A stretch of 64,000 bases of DNA from assembly GCA_013399015.1 (NCBI GenBank), contig VWZX01001929.1, positions 186,001-250,000 on the forward strand, given 5' to 3'. The translations under genes were made by a program, and so were the position numbers. The number at the start of each line of letters is the position of its first letter. The first letter of the stretch is position 1. Below, in pieces: positions 11,552 to 23,500 of the stretch. Under the pieces are notes generated by a model, which ran no database searches, was not told the origin of the DNA, and was given only the letters and a program-made list of their open reading frames with translations. Source of the DNA: Galbula dea. Taxonomy: Eukaryota; Chordata; Aves; Piciformes; Galbulidae.

Positions 11552-14500
11552 TAGAAATTGAAAAGAAACCAAAAATCTCTTAGAGAAATGCAGCTATGTT
11601 AGAATGTGGGAAGATGAATGAAAAGTGCTAGTGCCTTTCTCAACATCAGTGTTCACACTCAGGCTGTTCCCTATCAACATGTTCATGGGTAGGTGTAGGA
11701 AGGTGAGAGAGGAGTCAGACACCAGTACACCTCACCACTCCAAGAGCATTACCACACCCTCCAGGAGAGGAAAGTCCAATTTCTTCCACAGTCATAATGA
11801 AAAATACAGACTCAAAAGCATCACTGATTATCCTCATAGATAAAGAAGACAGTAAGTGGCATGCTCAGCTTCACTGACCACTCTGTGTCTTACTCACAGC
11901 TCTGTCTTTGGACAGTGCTCCACAGATTTCCAACAGCTGAGAACATGGCTTCAATACTTGACACAAATACACCTGATGTCAAATGCATCTTTACTGTTAC
12001 TCCTGTGTTTAGCTTTATGCATGCATTACTTTCAGTATGTCACCTGTAACCAAATATCAGGAACAACTGATTACCTAAGGCCAAGAAATACAGTAGGAGT
12101 GGAGAATTTGCCTCAGGTATCTGCATATACCTGTGTATTCATATGTACTATAGAATATATATTATGTAATATCCATGTCACACTTTAAAATCCCACCTGA
12201 CAGGTTACCTGTCCAAGAAAATTAAGAATGCTAGATACTTGTTAGATTATTTCTCAAATAATAAATTTTATAGGTAATATTGTTTGAATAAATATTTACC
12301 AGTTGTTAAGATTTTTTTGTGCAAATGATTCAGTTCATTAGGATTTTCATAACATATTTAAATATACATGTTATACCATATGGCTACAAGCACTTTGCTT
12401 GGTTACTGGTAGACTAAGTGATTCACCAAAGTTATTTTTTCACTAGATGTTCATTTTCAGAGATGGATGCAGACTAAGAAAAGCTCAAATTCCATTTGCT
12501 TTATGTCTTTGTTACCATTCTGATGCTTTCACTCCAAAACTTGAAACTGGTTATAGCTGTAAGTTACTTATTTTGGTTTGTTTTCCTTGGGGGAAAAAAA
12601 AATACTACCCAAAATCAAAATCAACAACAACAACAAAATTTCCTTGATAAGGAAAAACATGTTCTGAGCACAAAAATGATTACAAAGATATTTAAATATT
12701 GATTCTGAGAAATGAGTGAATTTTTTTTTCTTCTAGATCAGAGTCATTTAATATGGTTCACTTGGGAAGATCTATTTATTCTTATCTTTAATTAAACATT
12801 CTAGAAGTAAGAGCTGGAATGGAAAAGAATTAATTAAAAAAATAAAAATCTAACAGGTCATATTCCCTGCATGTCTCAGAGCTGCACTGCATATTCAGGT
12901 TGCAGAAAGTGATAAAGTACTTCTAAAACAGCAGCCATAAATTGGATGAACTTCAGTTGCAGCGGCCCTAAACTCCCTTCCCTTAGTCACATACCACCAT
13001 GAGGTATCACCACAAATAATGACTGGAATCACATTAAAATTTTTGATAGATCTATGCCCTTCTCCAGCTGACAAAAGGAAATAATTTGTCCTTTATCTTT
13101 GGCAAAGGTGTCAAAGAAATTAATTAAGCTAGTTTCTTACTGTGTTAGATACTGGGAGGCACTCTTTGTGAAACATATGTCTGCAGTGGAACACTACCAC
13201 GTTGAAGGACTTGGATGCATCTGGGAAAGAGAGAAGTAAATTCATTACTGCAGGACAAGGAAACAAACAAGTCACTGGCTACAGCAGCATATGCCTGCTT
13301 TCTGTTATGCATGTAGAAACATCAAGTAACACCTCTCAAAACAATTTCCAAATTATTCTGGACCACTTATAAAAAAACATGGAGAGTGATGGTGTCAGGT
13401 AATGTGTCCTTGTGTTGGAATCACAAGACAATTTTATCCTGTGGCTTAAACGCTGTGTATCTTTCACTAGAAATTGTTCATGTCAATATGTGCTACATGC
13501 TAAATTTGGGGAAGGAGAAGAGTAAACTACTACCAACTAGTTCAGTCATTTTGAAAACAAAGTCAGCAAAAAAACCCCAAAACATCTTGCACTACTGCAG
13601 GGAGAACCATAATCTCTAGCACCTACACTGCACACCACGATCCTGAAATCTGTCAAGAAGCTGCCTAAGTGCACAATGAGCCTTTTGATTCCCACAGGAA
13701 TATTGAGTCCAATTAGAGGCCTACATATAACATCCACATATCCAAAGATATATCATCTCACTCATCAGCATCATCCACATTGGATTCCTTGGCTTCCACC
13801 CCCCTGACAGATATAGCTCAAGGCACTTGCACATATATGTTCCTACATATACTTTTTCTAACCTGTTCTTGTTTGTAGATGCCATGACAGATTCTTCCAG
13901 TAAAACTGTTTCTTCTGAAGATGCCCAACAACTGCATTGGTGTTTCTGAACTATAGGTGCCTTGCAGAATGTCCACTTTTAACATAACATCCTGAATTTT
14001 GTGTTTCAAAACTAACTTTAGAAGATTTTTTAAAACTACAATCTAAGTGTTTTAAGTATGATAACAGTGACTGAAGCCAAGAGTTTTCCACTACTCAGAC
14101 AAAAAAGATATTCCATAAAACCTTGTAACCTAACAAGGCCAGACTATATTGTTCAAAAAAGTTGGATGAGATCTGGTGGCAACAGCTTAGTTTTGTGGTC
14201 CTAATAATCTTTAAGAATATGTATGTTGAAGAATTAAATTGCCTTGCATTCCATGTATTTGAAAACAGAAAATCAGGAAGTCAAAGATGAATAAGAAAGA
14301 AAATAGGTTTGCTGCAACAAAAGAATTTCCAGTTAAGACTCCAGTCCCACATCTGAATTCATAAGCAAGTTTTGCACAGGAGACTGAAATTTATGCAGTG
14401 TTTACCAAGGGATACTACTACACATTCTTATGAATAAAAGCTAACAGTAGTGCCTCTGAAAATATAAGCAAAAGAATAACCTCCTTCTCTTCTAGAAAAG

Positions 14501-17500
14501 CATCCTACCTGAAGGAAGTATTGGAGACAGGCATGATTCACAGATATTCTCCTCTGGAAAAACAAAACAAACCAAACTTGTAACAGCTTTTGTTAACAAA
14601 CTCCATGTTGACTTCTTTATAAAGTGGATGTGAACATACTGCTATTACAGAAATGAAGCTTGCTCTTAGAAGTATTGCTTAAAATGCCTAACAGAGTCTA
14701 TTAAAAAATCAAAGAGCAATACTAAACCAGCATTCCTACTAACAGTGTGAGAAATGTTTAGGTCTTCTGATGCTGATGATGGCAGAACTGCAGGGGTGAG
14801 GCTGTTTAGGATCAGCACTGTAGAGGCACAATCTGTGTGACCTGGTCTAGGGAATCCTGCTGCGGCGGGGGGGTTGGACTAGATGATCTTTCCAGGTCCT
14901 TTCCAACTCCTAATATTCTGTGATTCTATGAAGGTGAATTGAAGTTAAACAAAAAAGAGAATAGGATATGCCTGATATCTCTGCAGCATCTTTTGAGACT
15001 CTCATCCTCTGTCCTTCTGTCAGTTTTTGCCTCTTGGTATTAACACTCAGCTGGAGTGAATTTCAGCACTGCTCACGTGCATCATTAGCACCTTGCAAAG
15101 TATTTTTAACTCTTTCTGGAAACTATCTGGTAGCTGTTGCTTTGGTTGCAGATTATCATCATCTGACTACCCATGCTGGCACTGAACAGCATTTTTGATC
15201 TTTGTAGACACACTGCAGGACACAACACATTACTGGCTGTGCAGAGAAAGATGAAGAGAAAAAGCTGCATGCTGGCTCTTGTAGTGTTTCAGATATGAGT
15301 AGTTCCCTTGCATAGGGGAAAGCAACTAGTATCCTACTACACTCTACAAATAAGGTACAATACTCAGGCTTCTGGGCAGCTTCCAAAGTGGGCAGTCATG
15401 TGACTTGGGTCTACAAACCAAGTAAAAGACTTCAAAACCTTGAAAGTCAGCATGTTTCCTCAGTACTCACCATCCACCAGCACACCCTTCATCTGAGTCC
15501 GGTGCATTTTCTTCAGTAAAGAAAGGGAATCAGCGACAAGGATCTTTTTGCAACCTTCCCGCAGCAGGATCTGTTGGTGCAAAGAACACAAAACCCAGCA
15601 GCTGTTGAATAGATGGGCACCACAGAGATCACAGAATCACAGAATGTTAGGAGTTGGAAGGGACCTGGAAAGATCTTCTAGTCCAACCCCCCTGCCACAG
15701 CAGGATTCCCTAGACCAGGTCACACAGAAGCGTGTCCAGACGGGTTTTGAATCTCTCCAGAGAAGGAGACTCCACAACCTCTCTGGGCAGTCTGTGCCAG
15801 GGCTCTGTCATCCTCACTGTGAAAAAATTTCTACATTTATTCACAGGGAATCTCCTATGCTTCAGCTTACAGCCATTGCCTCTTGTCCTGTCACTGGGCT
15901 TCAATGAGAAGAGCCTGACCCCATCCTCCCGACACACACCCTTCACATATTTAAAAGCATAGATGAGGTCACCCCTTAGCCTCCTCCTCTCCAAGCTAAA
16001 GAGACCCAGCTCCCTCAGCCTTTCCTCAAAAGGAAGATGTTCCAGCCCTTTCATCATCTTGGCAAGTCTCACACAGAATCATTAAGGTTGGAAGAGATCT
16101 CCAAGATCAACAAGTCCAACTGTCAATGTCTTCTATGGGTTTCTGCTGCCAAAGAGAGCACAGGGAACGTTTAAGACTTTTCAGGCTATAATAAAGGGAA
16201 AGGAGGAATCTCCTGTTACCACCACATCTACCAAAATGAAAAACCCATATCATAAAAAACCACCAACTCATAAAAGATTCTAATCCTTTACAAATATATT
16301 ATTGTCATAAATTATGGTAATCTTTTTATGAGTTTGTCTTAACAAAATACAATAGAGAAAGATTTTTTACAGTGCCACTCACAATTGGTTTCCAAACCAT
16401 TTCCAAACTTCTACCCTTATCTTTCCTGTCTTCTTTAGGAAAGGCATTTGATAATCATAAAACCTTTGTAAAGACAGCAATTCAAAATCTATTTTGTTCC
16501 AACATATCTCCTGTTGAGGTGTCATTTAGTAAGCAGCATTAAATGTCCATACAGCTAACTAGAGGCCCAGAGTCCATTCCTCTTCAGCAGAAGTCTCAGC
16601 CCTCTTTCTGTGTATTTAAGATTTTTCATTAGATTGACATGTCAGTGCCTGACAATGTTGTGAGACACAAAAAGGGCCTCAAAATTATACAGAGTCTTAC
16701 AGTGGCTGATGGGGTGTCAGCCACTCCTCCCAGTTTTGTATCATCAGCAAATTCTGTCCCTTCATCCAGGTCACTGATGAAGATGTCAAACAGGACTGCA
16801 CCCAGTTGCAGCCTAAGAACAAAGTCTCATGTGATCTACACCTTACTTTTATCCAACAGAATACCTAATTCTACCCTAGTGCTATACTAGGTTGGTTGGT
16901 AGTGAAAAGACATTAACTCCTTTTCAAAGGTATAAGTTCAGTGCATCACTTTCCAAGCTGACAGAACAGCTGCAGTGGTTCATCTAATGGGTGGTAATTT
17001 GTTAAATTGAAGCAATCAGTCTGCAATAAGCCAACATTAATAAAAACTGAAATTATTCAGGGAAGATCCCAGTTTAAAAGAAATCACAACAAATTTCATT
17101 GCATTAGTTGCATTCCTTCTTGGATTCTCTAATGCACACTCTGACATATGGCATATTTTGGCAGCCAATTTGATTCACTTGGTTTTGCTGGGATATAAAG
17201 AACTGTTTTCAAGAAGACAAAATCTGTCAAAATCACTGCTTTTAGCTCCCACCCATAGTTCAAAGCACATCTAATGTGAAGTTTACTGCTGTGCAAATTC
17301 AGGAGCATAAGTATAAAACAAAAGGAGGACAGATAACATTAATGTACATTAATAACACTAAAGGCACAACACATACCTTTTGGAGAGCCAACATTATGAA
17401 AAGATCAGCATAGTTTTCCTGTTACTGATGTGCAAGCCAGGCAACAGGTTCTAACCTCACCTGCATACAAGATTTTTTTGTGGATCTTGGTAAAGTGTTT

Positions 17501-20500
17501 TTTTCTTTGCCTTTAAAAATGGGAACAATAAAACTTTGTGCATACAGAGCTTGAGTGCCAAAGAGATGAAATTACAAAAGTCCTAGCCCATAAAATTTGG
17601 ATCTCTGTATGAATTCAGAATGTCTGGTATGTTAGGTGATGTAAATCAGCAATTTTTTTACCAAAGTCCAAAAAGAGTTTTGCCAGGCCAGAATAGAGAA
17701 TAGATACTTCTCTCCATGAACATACACAATGTAATGTGAAGGTGTGACCAGGCATCATATGAACACACCAAAGAGTAGCTTTAAAACAGCTAATGGAGCA
17801 GCAGAAACAATGAAGCTAGGGCAGAACTGCCTTCAGCAATGAGAGGTCACCTAGACATTTACTTGAAGTCTCAGCCACTTCCTGAAGCATACAGTGAATG
17901 CAGAAACAATTCTCCTATAAAGATCTGAGCTTACTAACCTAAGGCTAGCTAGGTGAGTGTGCAAGAGCCAGGATCTCAACTCTACATCTCAAGTGTGGAC
18001 ACACCATCTGTTCATGAATGGTGAGCTTTGCACTTCCTGTAACACTTCAGGAACAGTCTTATTTTAAACTATAGCTTATATTTCTCTAAAGAAAAACAGT
18101 CTCCTTTTTTTTTGTTGGCTATATTGCATTACCATCATACAAGCAAGCCAAACACAAATTGCATTAAGCTTCCCTAATTTCTATTATTCCTATGAGATCT
18201 GAATTTTAGCCCTAGAGCTATCCAAATCTACTTCAAAATGAATTAATTTAAAATCCACAAAGCATTTCAATGCTAACAGCAAATAATTTTAGATATCTCT
18301 GTGAAGGTTAAGTATATCCTTTTAATCCCAAAGCAATTTTGTTAAAAGGTATTTGCAGACAGAATGATTCTTCTCTCCCCAAAATGTGCCCAAACAGCAT
18401 CATCAGCTTTACCTGAAGCTATGCAATGTATTTTTGCATATGTGTAAAGCTGCAGCTCTGCAGACAGCACTTGCTCAATCTGCCTGCAGACACATCAAGA
18501 ATTACATTTTGTCTTCAAGAGAATGAGTAAACAGGAGGATCAGCAGTGCAGGCAACTGTTTAAATGCAGCATGCTATTAAGCTATTATCATTTCAGAAAG
18601 GTATTAGTATCCCATGAAGTCAATTAAAAGCTGGAAGTAATCACAGAATCATAGACTCATCAGAGTTGGAAGGGACCTTAAAGATCATTTAGCTCCAGCC
18701 CCCCTGCCTGGCAGGGACACCATCCACTAGACCAGGTTGCCCAAGGCCCCATCAAGCCTTGTCTTAAAAGCTTCCAGGGATGAGGCTTCCAAAACCTCTC
18801 TGGGCAACCTGTCCCACTGTCTAACCACCCTCATGGTGAAGAACTTCCTTCTAATATCCAACCTAAATCTACCCTCCTCTAGCTTACACCTATTTCCCCT
18901 GGTTCTATCACTAATGTTACAACGTGCATTATATGCACACAGGTGTCTGCTTACCTGGGGTAGCTCCTCGCACACAGCCAATATCAGGAGAACAAGATAT
19001 GTTAAATGCTTCTTTGAAAGTCATAATCTAAACCTATATGATAATAAAATAATGGAAAAGCCTTGGAAAGGCCTTTTAAAGGGCCTTCTGACATCACTGA
19101 AGGCTTTAGCAGATACAGGCTTTGTTTGGCCTGGTGAGAGACCAACCATAACCTTACTGAAAACCATTAAGACCATTTATTTGCTAGAGATGTCCAAAGG
19201 CTAACAGCAGATAGGAAACAAATGTTTATGAGGCTCAGAAATCTGGAGTTTCAGCTGCTTACTGGGCTATGTTTTCTTGGGCTTTGCATAGTCACACCAG
19301 AGGCATCCAAACTGCTCTATATCCTTACATCTCACTAGAAAGGTGCAGAGATGTGTCATAGAGAACTCAAGTTTGGGACTCCTTTGGGAGCAGGGAGATT
19401 CCAATTAGGCAATGCAACTCTCTCTGTTGCTGCTTTTAGGAAGACTGAAGGGTACACTCCCTGTAAATTCATACAAACACACACATCAGAACCAATCATG
19501 TAGGGAACTGCACCTACCTGTAATTGTGCTGGGAGAAGAACTTCAACACTACAACTCATTCTGCACAATAGACACTAATTTGATTTTGAAAGTTCATCTT
19601 CCTTTAATTAGGATGACAACATAGAGCTCTAATACTTGGTGAATGTTTTAATGAAGGCATGTTGTGTTCTGCTTCCCCATATATGAAACAGTGACAGTAC
19701 CAGTCATGAGACTTTCCAACATTGAATAGTTGGGCACTATAAAACAGTCTTAGATCCTTCTAGTTCTACTTACCCACCAGGCTTATGACAGCATGGGAGG
19801 GATTTAGAAGTGGTAGGAGCCATTGAGAGGAGAGGCTATTCACCTTGATAAACATCTACCCTTTTTTGTCACAGTTTTGAACCAACCCACGGCATCAATG
19901 ACAGATGTCTGAACAAAATGAACAAATCCTGATGATAGCCATTTCTTGTGCTGTTCAATGGCAAAGAGGTTTTGCTGTCTCTCTGAAAATGAGTAGCACT
20001 GGAAAAATGCAACATCTACCTGCAAGTTGTAGTCCTGAAGAATTTTCACTAGTGAGTCTCTCAAATTAGGAATCTCCATGCCTTCCTTAATGCGGTGGAT
20101 CAGAAGAATGGGATCAACATGGGTTCCAATATTGTTCAGCAAACCAGTAATAAAAGCTGTGAAAACCAAGAGGCAAAGAAAGTAAGAAGAAAATCCAGCA
20201 AAATACTACTAGTACTGTGAGGGTGGTGAGATACTGGGACAGGTTGCCCAGAGAAACTGTGGATATCCCCTCCCAGGAAGTGTTCAAGGCCAGGTTAGAC
20301 AGGGCTTTGAGAAACCTGGTCTAGTGGAAGGTGTTCCTGCTTGTGGCAGAGGGGTTGGAACTAAAAGATCTTTAAGGTCCCTTCCAACACAAACCATTCT
20401 ATGAAATACTTAATTAAAGGATGTTTTGCTTACAAGCTACAGGCTTTGGTTGATTCTGTGACAGTTCTCTACTAAGAGAAAACACTAAGCCTCTTTTACA

Positions 20501-23500
20501 TAGCCTTCATATGTTTCTTGCAGCTGTATTTACTTGAATATAGGCCTTTGGGGAAGAGAGGAAGATACAGTTTGGCAATGCCCAGGACTTCTAGGGTATT
20601 TAGAAAAGGGGTAACAAAGTACCCACCACAAAACCACAACTAAATAATATATTTCAATTCAACATGAATTCAACTGAAGCACTTAAGCAAATACAGTCAG
20701 AAAATTAATGACACTAGGTGACTACTGCATTCCTAGTTCCAGTGTTGAAAAACAAATTTTCAAGCACTCCACATAGCCCAGCATGTTTCTAAACACTGGT
20801 GAGAGGGACACAAAAGAAGTCTTTTTCTTTTTGAAGTGCACCTGGCTAAATGGAACACTAGAAGGATGAACCTCAAGGGTCTTTTTATTTCAACCCCCAA
20901 ACCTGAGAATATCACTGCAGTTGCTGTGCATATGAGCAGATGGAACCGAGAGAATTCTATATGCTTTGAATCCCTTCTGGTCTAAAGATGTCACTGATTG
21001 TAGCATCACTTTTAGTGATTGATTGCATTTAAGTATGGGTAACTTGAGAATGCCATTCTTCTGAAGGAGTAGAAGATGTTAGCTGCTTCTTCCTGTCAGA
21101 ATTAGCAGCCAACGGATGAAAAGAGATGTATTCTGACACTAATTCTACAAGACATTCAATCCTTCAGAAAAGAGATCCCCAGAGAGACTTTAAAGCCTTG
21201 ATTTAAAGCCCCAGAAGAGGTTGCAAAACTAATGTAGGTAAAATAATTCTCTATTTTTTCAGTCCTATGAACTCCTCTGAATCTTCCAAACAAAATTGAT
21301 GTTGCTTATGAGATTCAGACAGCTTCTGATTCCACCAAAACTTTAAATCTGAGTAGGTATTCATATAATGGATGAAAAGCAGAATGCACTCTTTATTACA
21401 GATCTTACCTTTGTGCCACAGAAACAAAGCAAATAATTATTCTATTGAGGGGTAGAAAGGTGTATTTTCTTCATTTTCAGACTTTCAGAGGAAAGCAGCT
21501 GCAACAAACATACCACACAACATCCTCATCAAGCCTGCAGAGTGTCTTTTGAGGCTGTCTAAAAATAAAGCCTCATTTTGCCAAATTAAAAGGACCACTT
21601 TCCCCTCAATTTGTTATTAAGGACATAACTAGGCAGAGCTTAGTCAAATGTCAAGCCTCTGTAGCATGCCCACATGCTGACTTACTGGAAGTTTTTAGGG
21701 ATAGTAGGACAGTTATGTCGTGCTCCACAAACCAGAGCACCTCACCCCAGCCTTGGCCAGCCATAGAATCACAGAATCATCAGGGTTGGAAAGGACCTTC
21801 AAGATCATCAAGTCCAACTGATAGCCCTACACTATTGTTATCCCTAAACCATCCCCTGAAGTGCCACATCTACCTGCTTTTTGGAAACCTCCAGGGATGG
21901 TAACTCCACCACTTCCCTAAGCAGCCTATCCCAGTACCTCACCACTCTTTCAGTGAAGAAATTTTTCCTAATCTAAACCTGCCCTGGCACAACTTGAATC
22001 CATTCCCTCTAGTCCTATTTCTAGTCACAAGGGAGAAGAGGCCAACACCTGCCTCTCTACAACCTCCTTTCAGGTAGCTTCAGCTGAGCTGAGGCTCAAC
22101 CTCCTCTTCTCCATTAACACCTTCCCAAATCTTCGTTGGCGAAGCCTAGCCATGATGAATACGCACACGGCTAATTCAATCCTCTAATGGCAACAGTGCT
22201 CCACACAGCAATGCACAATGCAAGGCTTCTCAGAAACTGTTCCCCTTACGTGGTTTGTCAATAGAATATAAAATGAGGTCTTCCCAAAGCTCTCCATCAT
22301 CTTGTTCCTTGGCAAATTCAATTGCTTTATCTACATCTTGCAATTCTTCCATTATCATCTTCAAGGCGCTGCGGCTGTTGCCCATTCTACCTAGGGAAAA
22401 AAAAAAACCACATAAAGTAGAGAGATTATAAATCCTAACTGCTTATCAATCCTCAGGGTTTCAAGAAGCTCTTTCAAGATGAATTTTCTAAGTGTGAAGT
22501 TGCCCCAGACAAATTCCATCAAGACCAAAATAAAATCTAATCTAATCTGATACAGGAATGCAAATCCCAGAGCAACTGGTATAATCTGAACAAGTGCTTG
22601 GAGCGTTTTGCTGGACTGGGACCTGGAGACTTTCTTAGGGGTCTGTTGGGTCATCTTAAGGGTTCTGAACTGCAGCAACACCTAAAGTAAGAGGCAGTGT
22701 GGATGTGTGCATGTATGTATGCTTTGAAATGGAAAAGCTCCTTTAAGAGGTTGCATGGGCACTCTTCATGTGTAGCAAGTATAGTGCAGCTTACACCCAT
22801 GGAAAATGAGAGGAGGGAAGAGAAAGAGGTAGTAGAAACACTGAACTAGTCCTTCAACAAATCCATGAGTAAATCCTACTCTGCTCTCAAATGGTCCACA
22901 AAATATTCTTCTTACTAAAACAAAGACTTAAAAAAAAAAAAGCTCTCCATTCTCTTTACAACTAACACATTGGCATGCATACAAATTTTAGTCTTACAAT
23001 GCCTCCCATTCAGAGGTAGATTCCTCTGCCTGCTGGAGAAGTTAATTTACAATTAATTTTATGAAAAAAAGAAAAAAGCAAATCTTCCACCTCAGCAAAA
23101 GAGAATGCTAAGCTTCTGAGATGTATTCAGAATACAATATTTGTATTATTTCTCCCCTCTCTTCACACTGACAGTACTACTCTTCTCTTGGAGACTGTCT
23201 CAAAAATCCTTCTCCCCCAACACCTCCAAAACCCCAGAAAAGCACCAAATTCAAACCACAATATATGGAGTTAAGACATCATGTGAGTAACCCAGTGCTT
23301 TGTTTTGTTCTCTGTATCATGTTATTTGGTTGTCCTGACTGCATACCAACTTTGTTTCTGGGAAGGTCTGTTAAACAATGTTAGACGATACATCATCCAT
23401 TTTCACAGCATCAACTTTATGACAAGATGAAAAAGATGTTTATCACACTCAGCATTACTTACTCAGAAGATAGACTGTCTCTTCCACAAAGTTCCTCTGT

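Larger units (their letters stand above)
15571..20019 (-). other. VPS41: VPS41 intron (4.4 kb)
   Basis: It holds four CR1-derived pieces: 15626-16070, 16072-16140, 16640-16830 and 18640-18915. All are in the same orientation as VPS41. The rest is unique AT-rich sequence. Confidence 0.85.
20157..22249 (-). other. VPS41: VPS41 intron (2.1 kb)
   Basis: It contains two CR1 copies in opposite orientations (20217-20404 and 21763-22115), each near one end of the intron. Confidence 0.85.

Noticed and set aside
15548..15962. Plus-strand open frames of 76-119 codons
   Set aside because: Antisense shadows of the CR1 copy at 15626-16070, and partly of a VPS41 exon.
18737..19204. A 155-codon plus-strand open frame
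   Set aside because: Its first half is antisense CR1 sequence and the rest shows no similarity.
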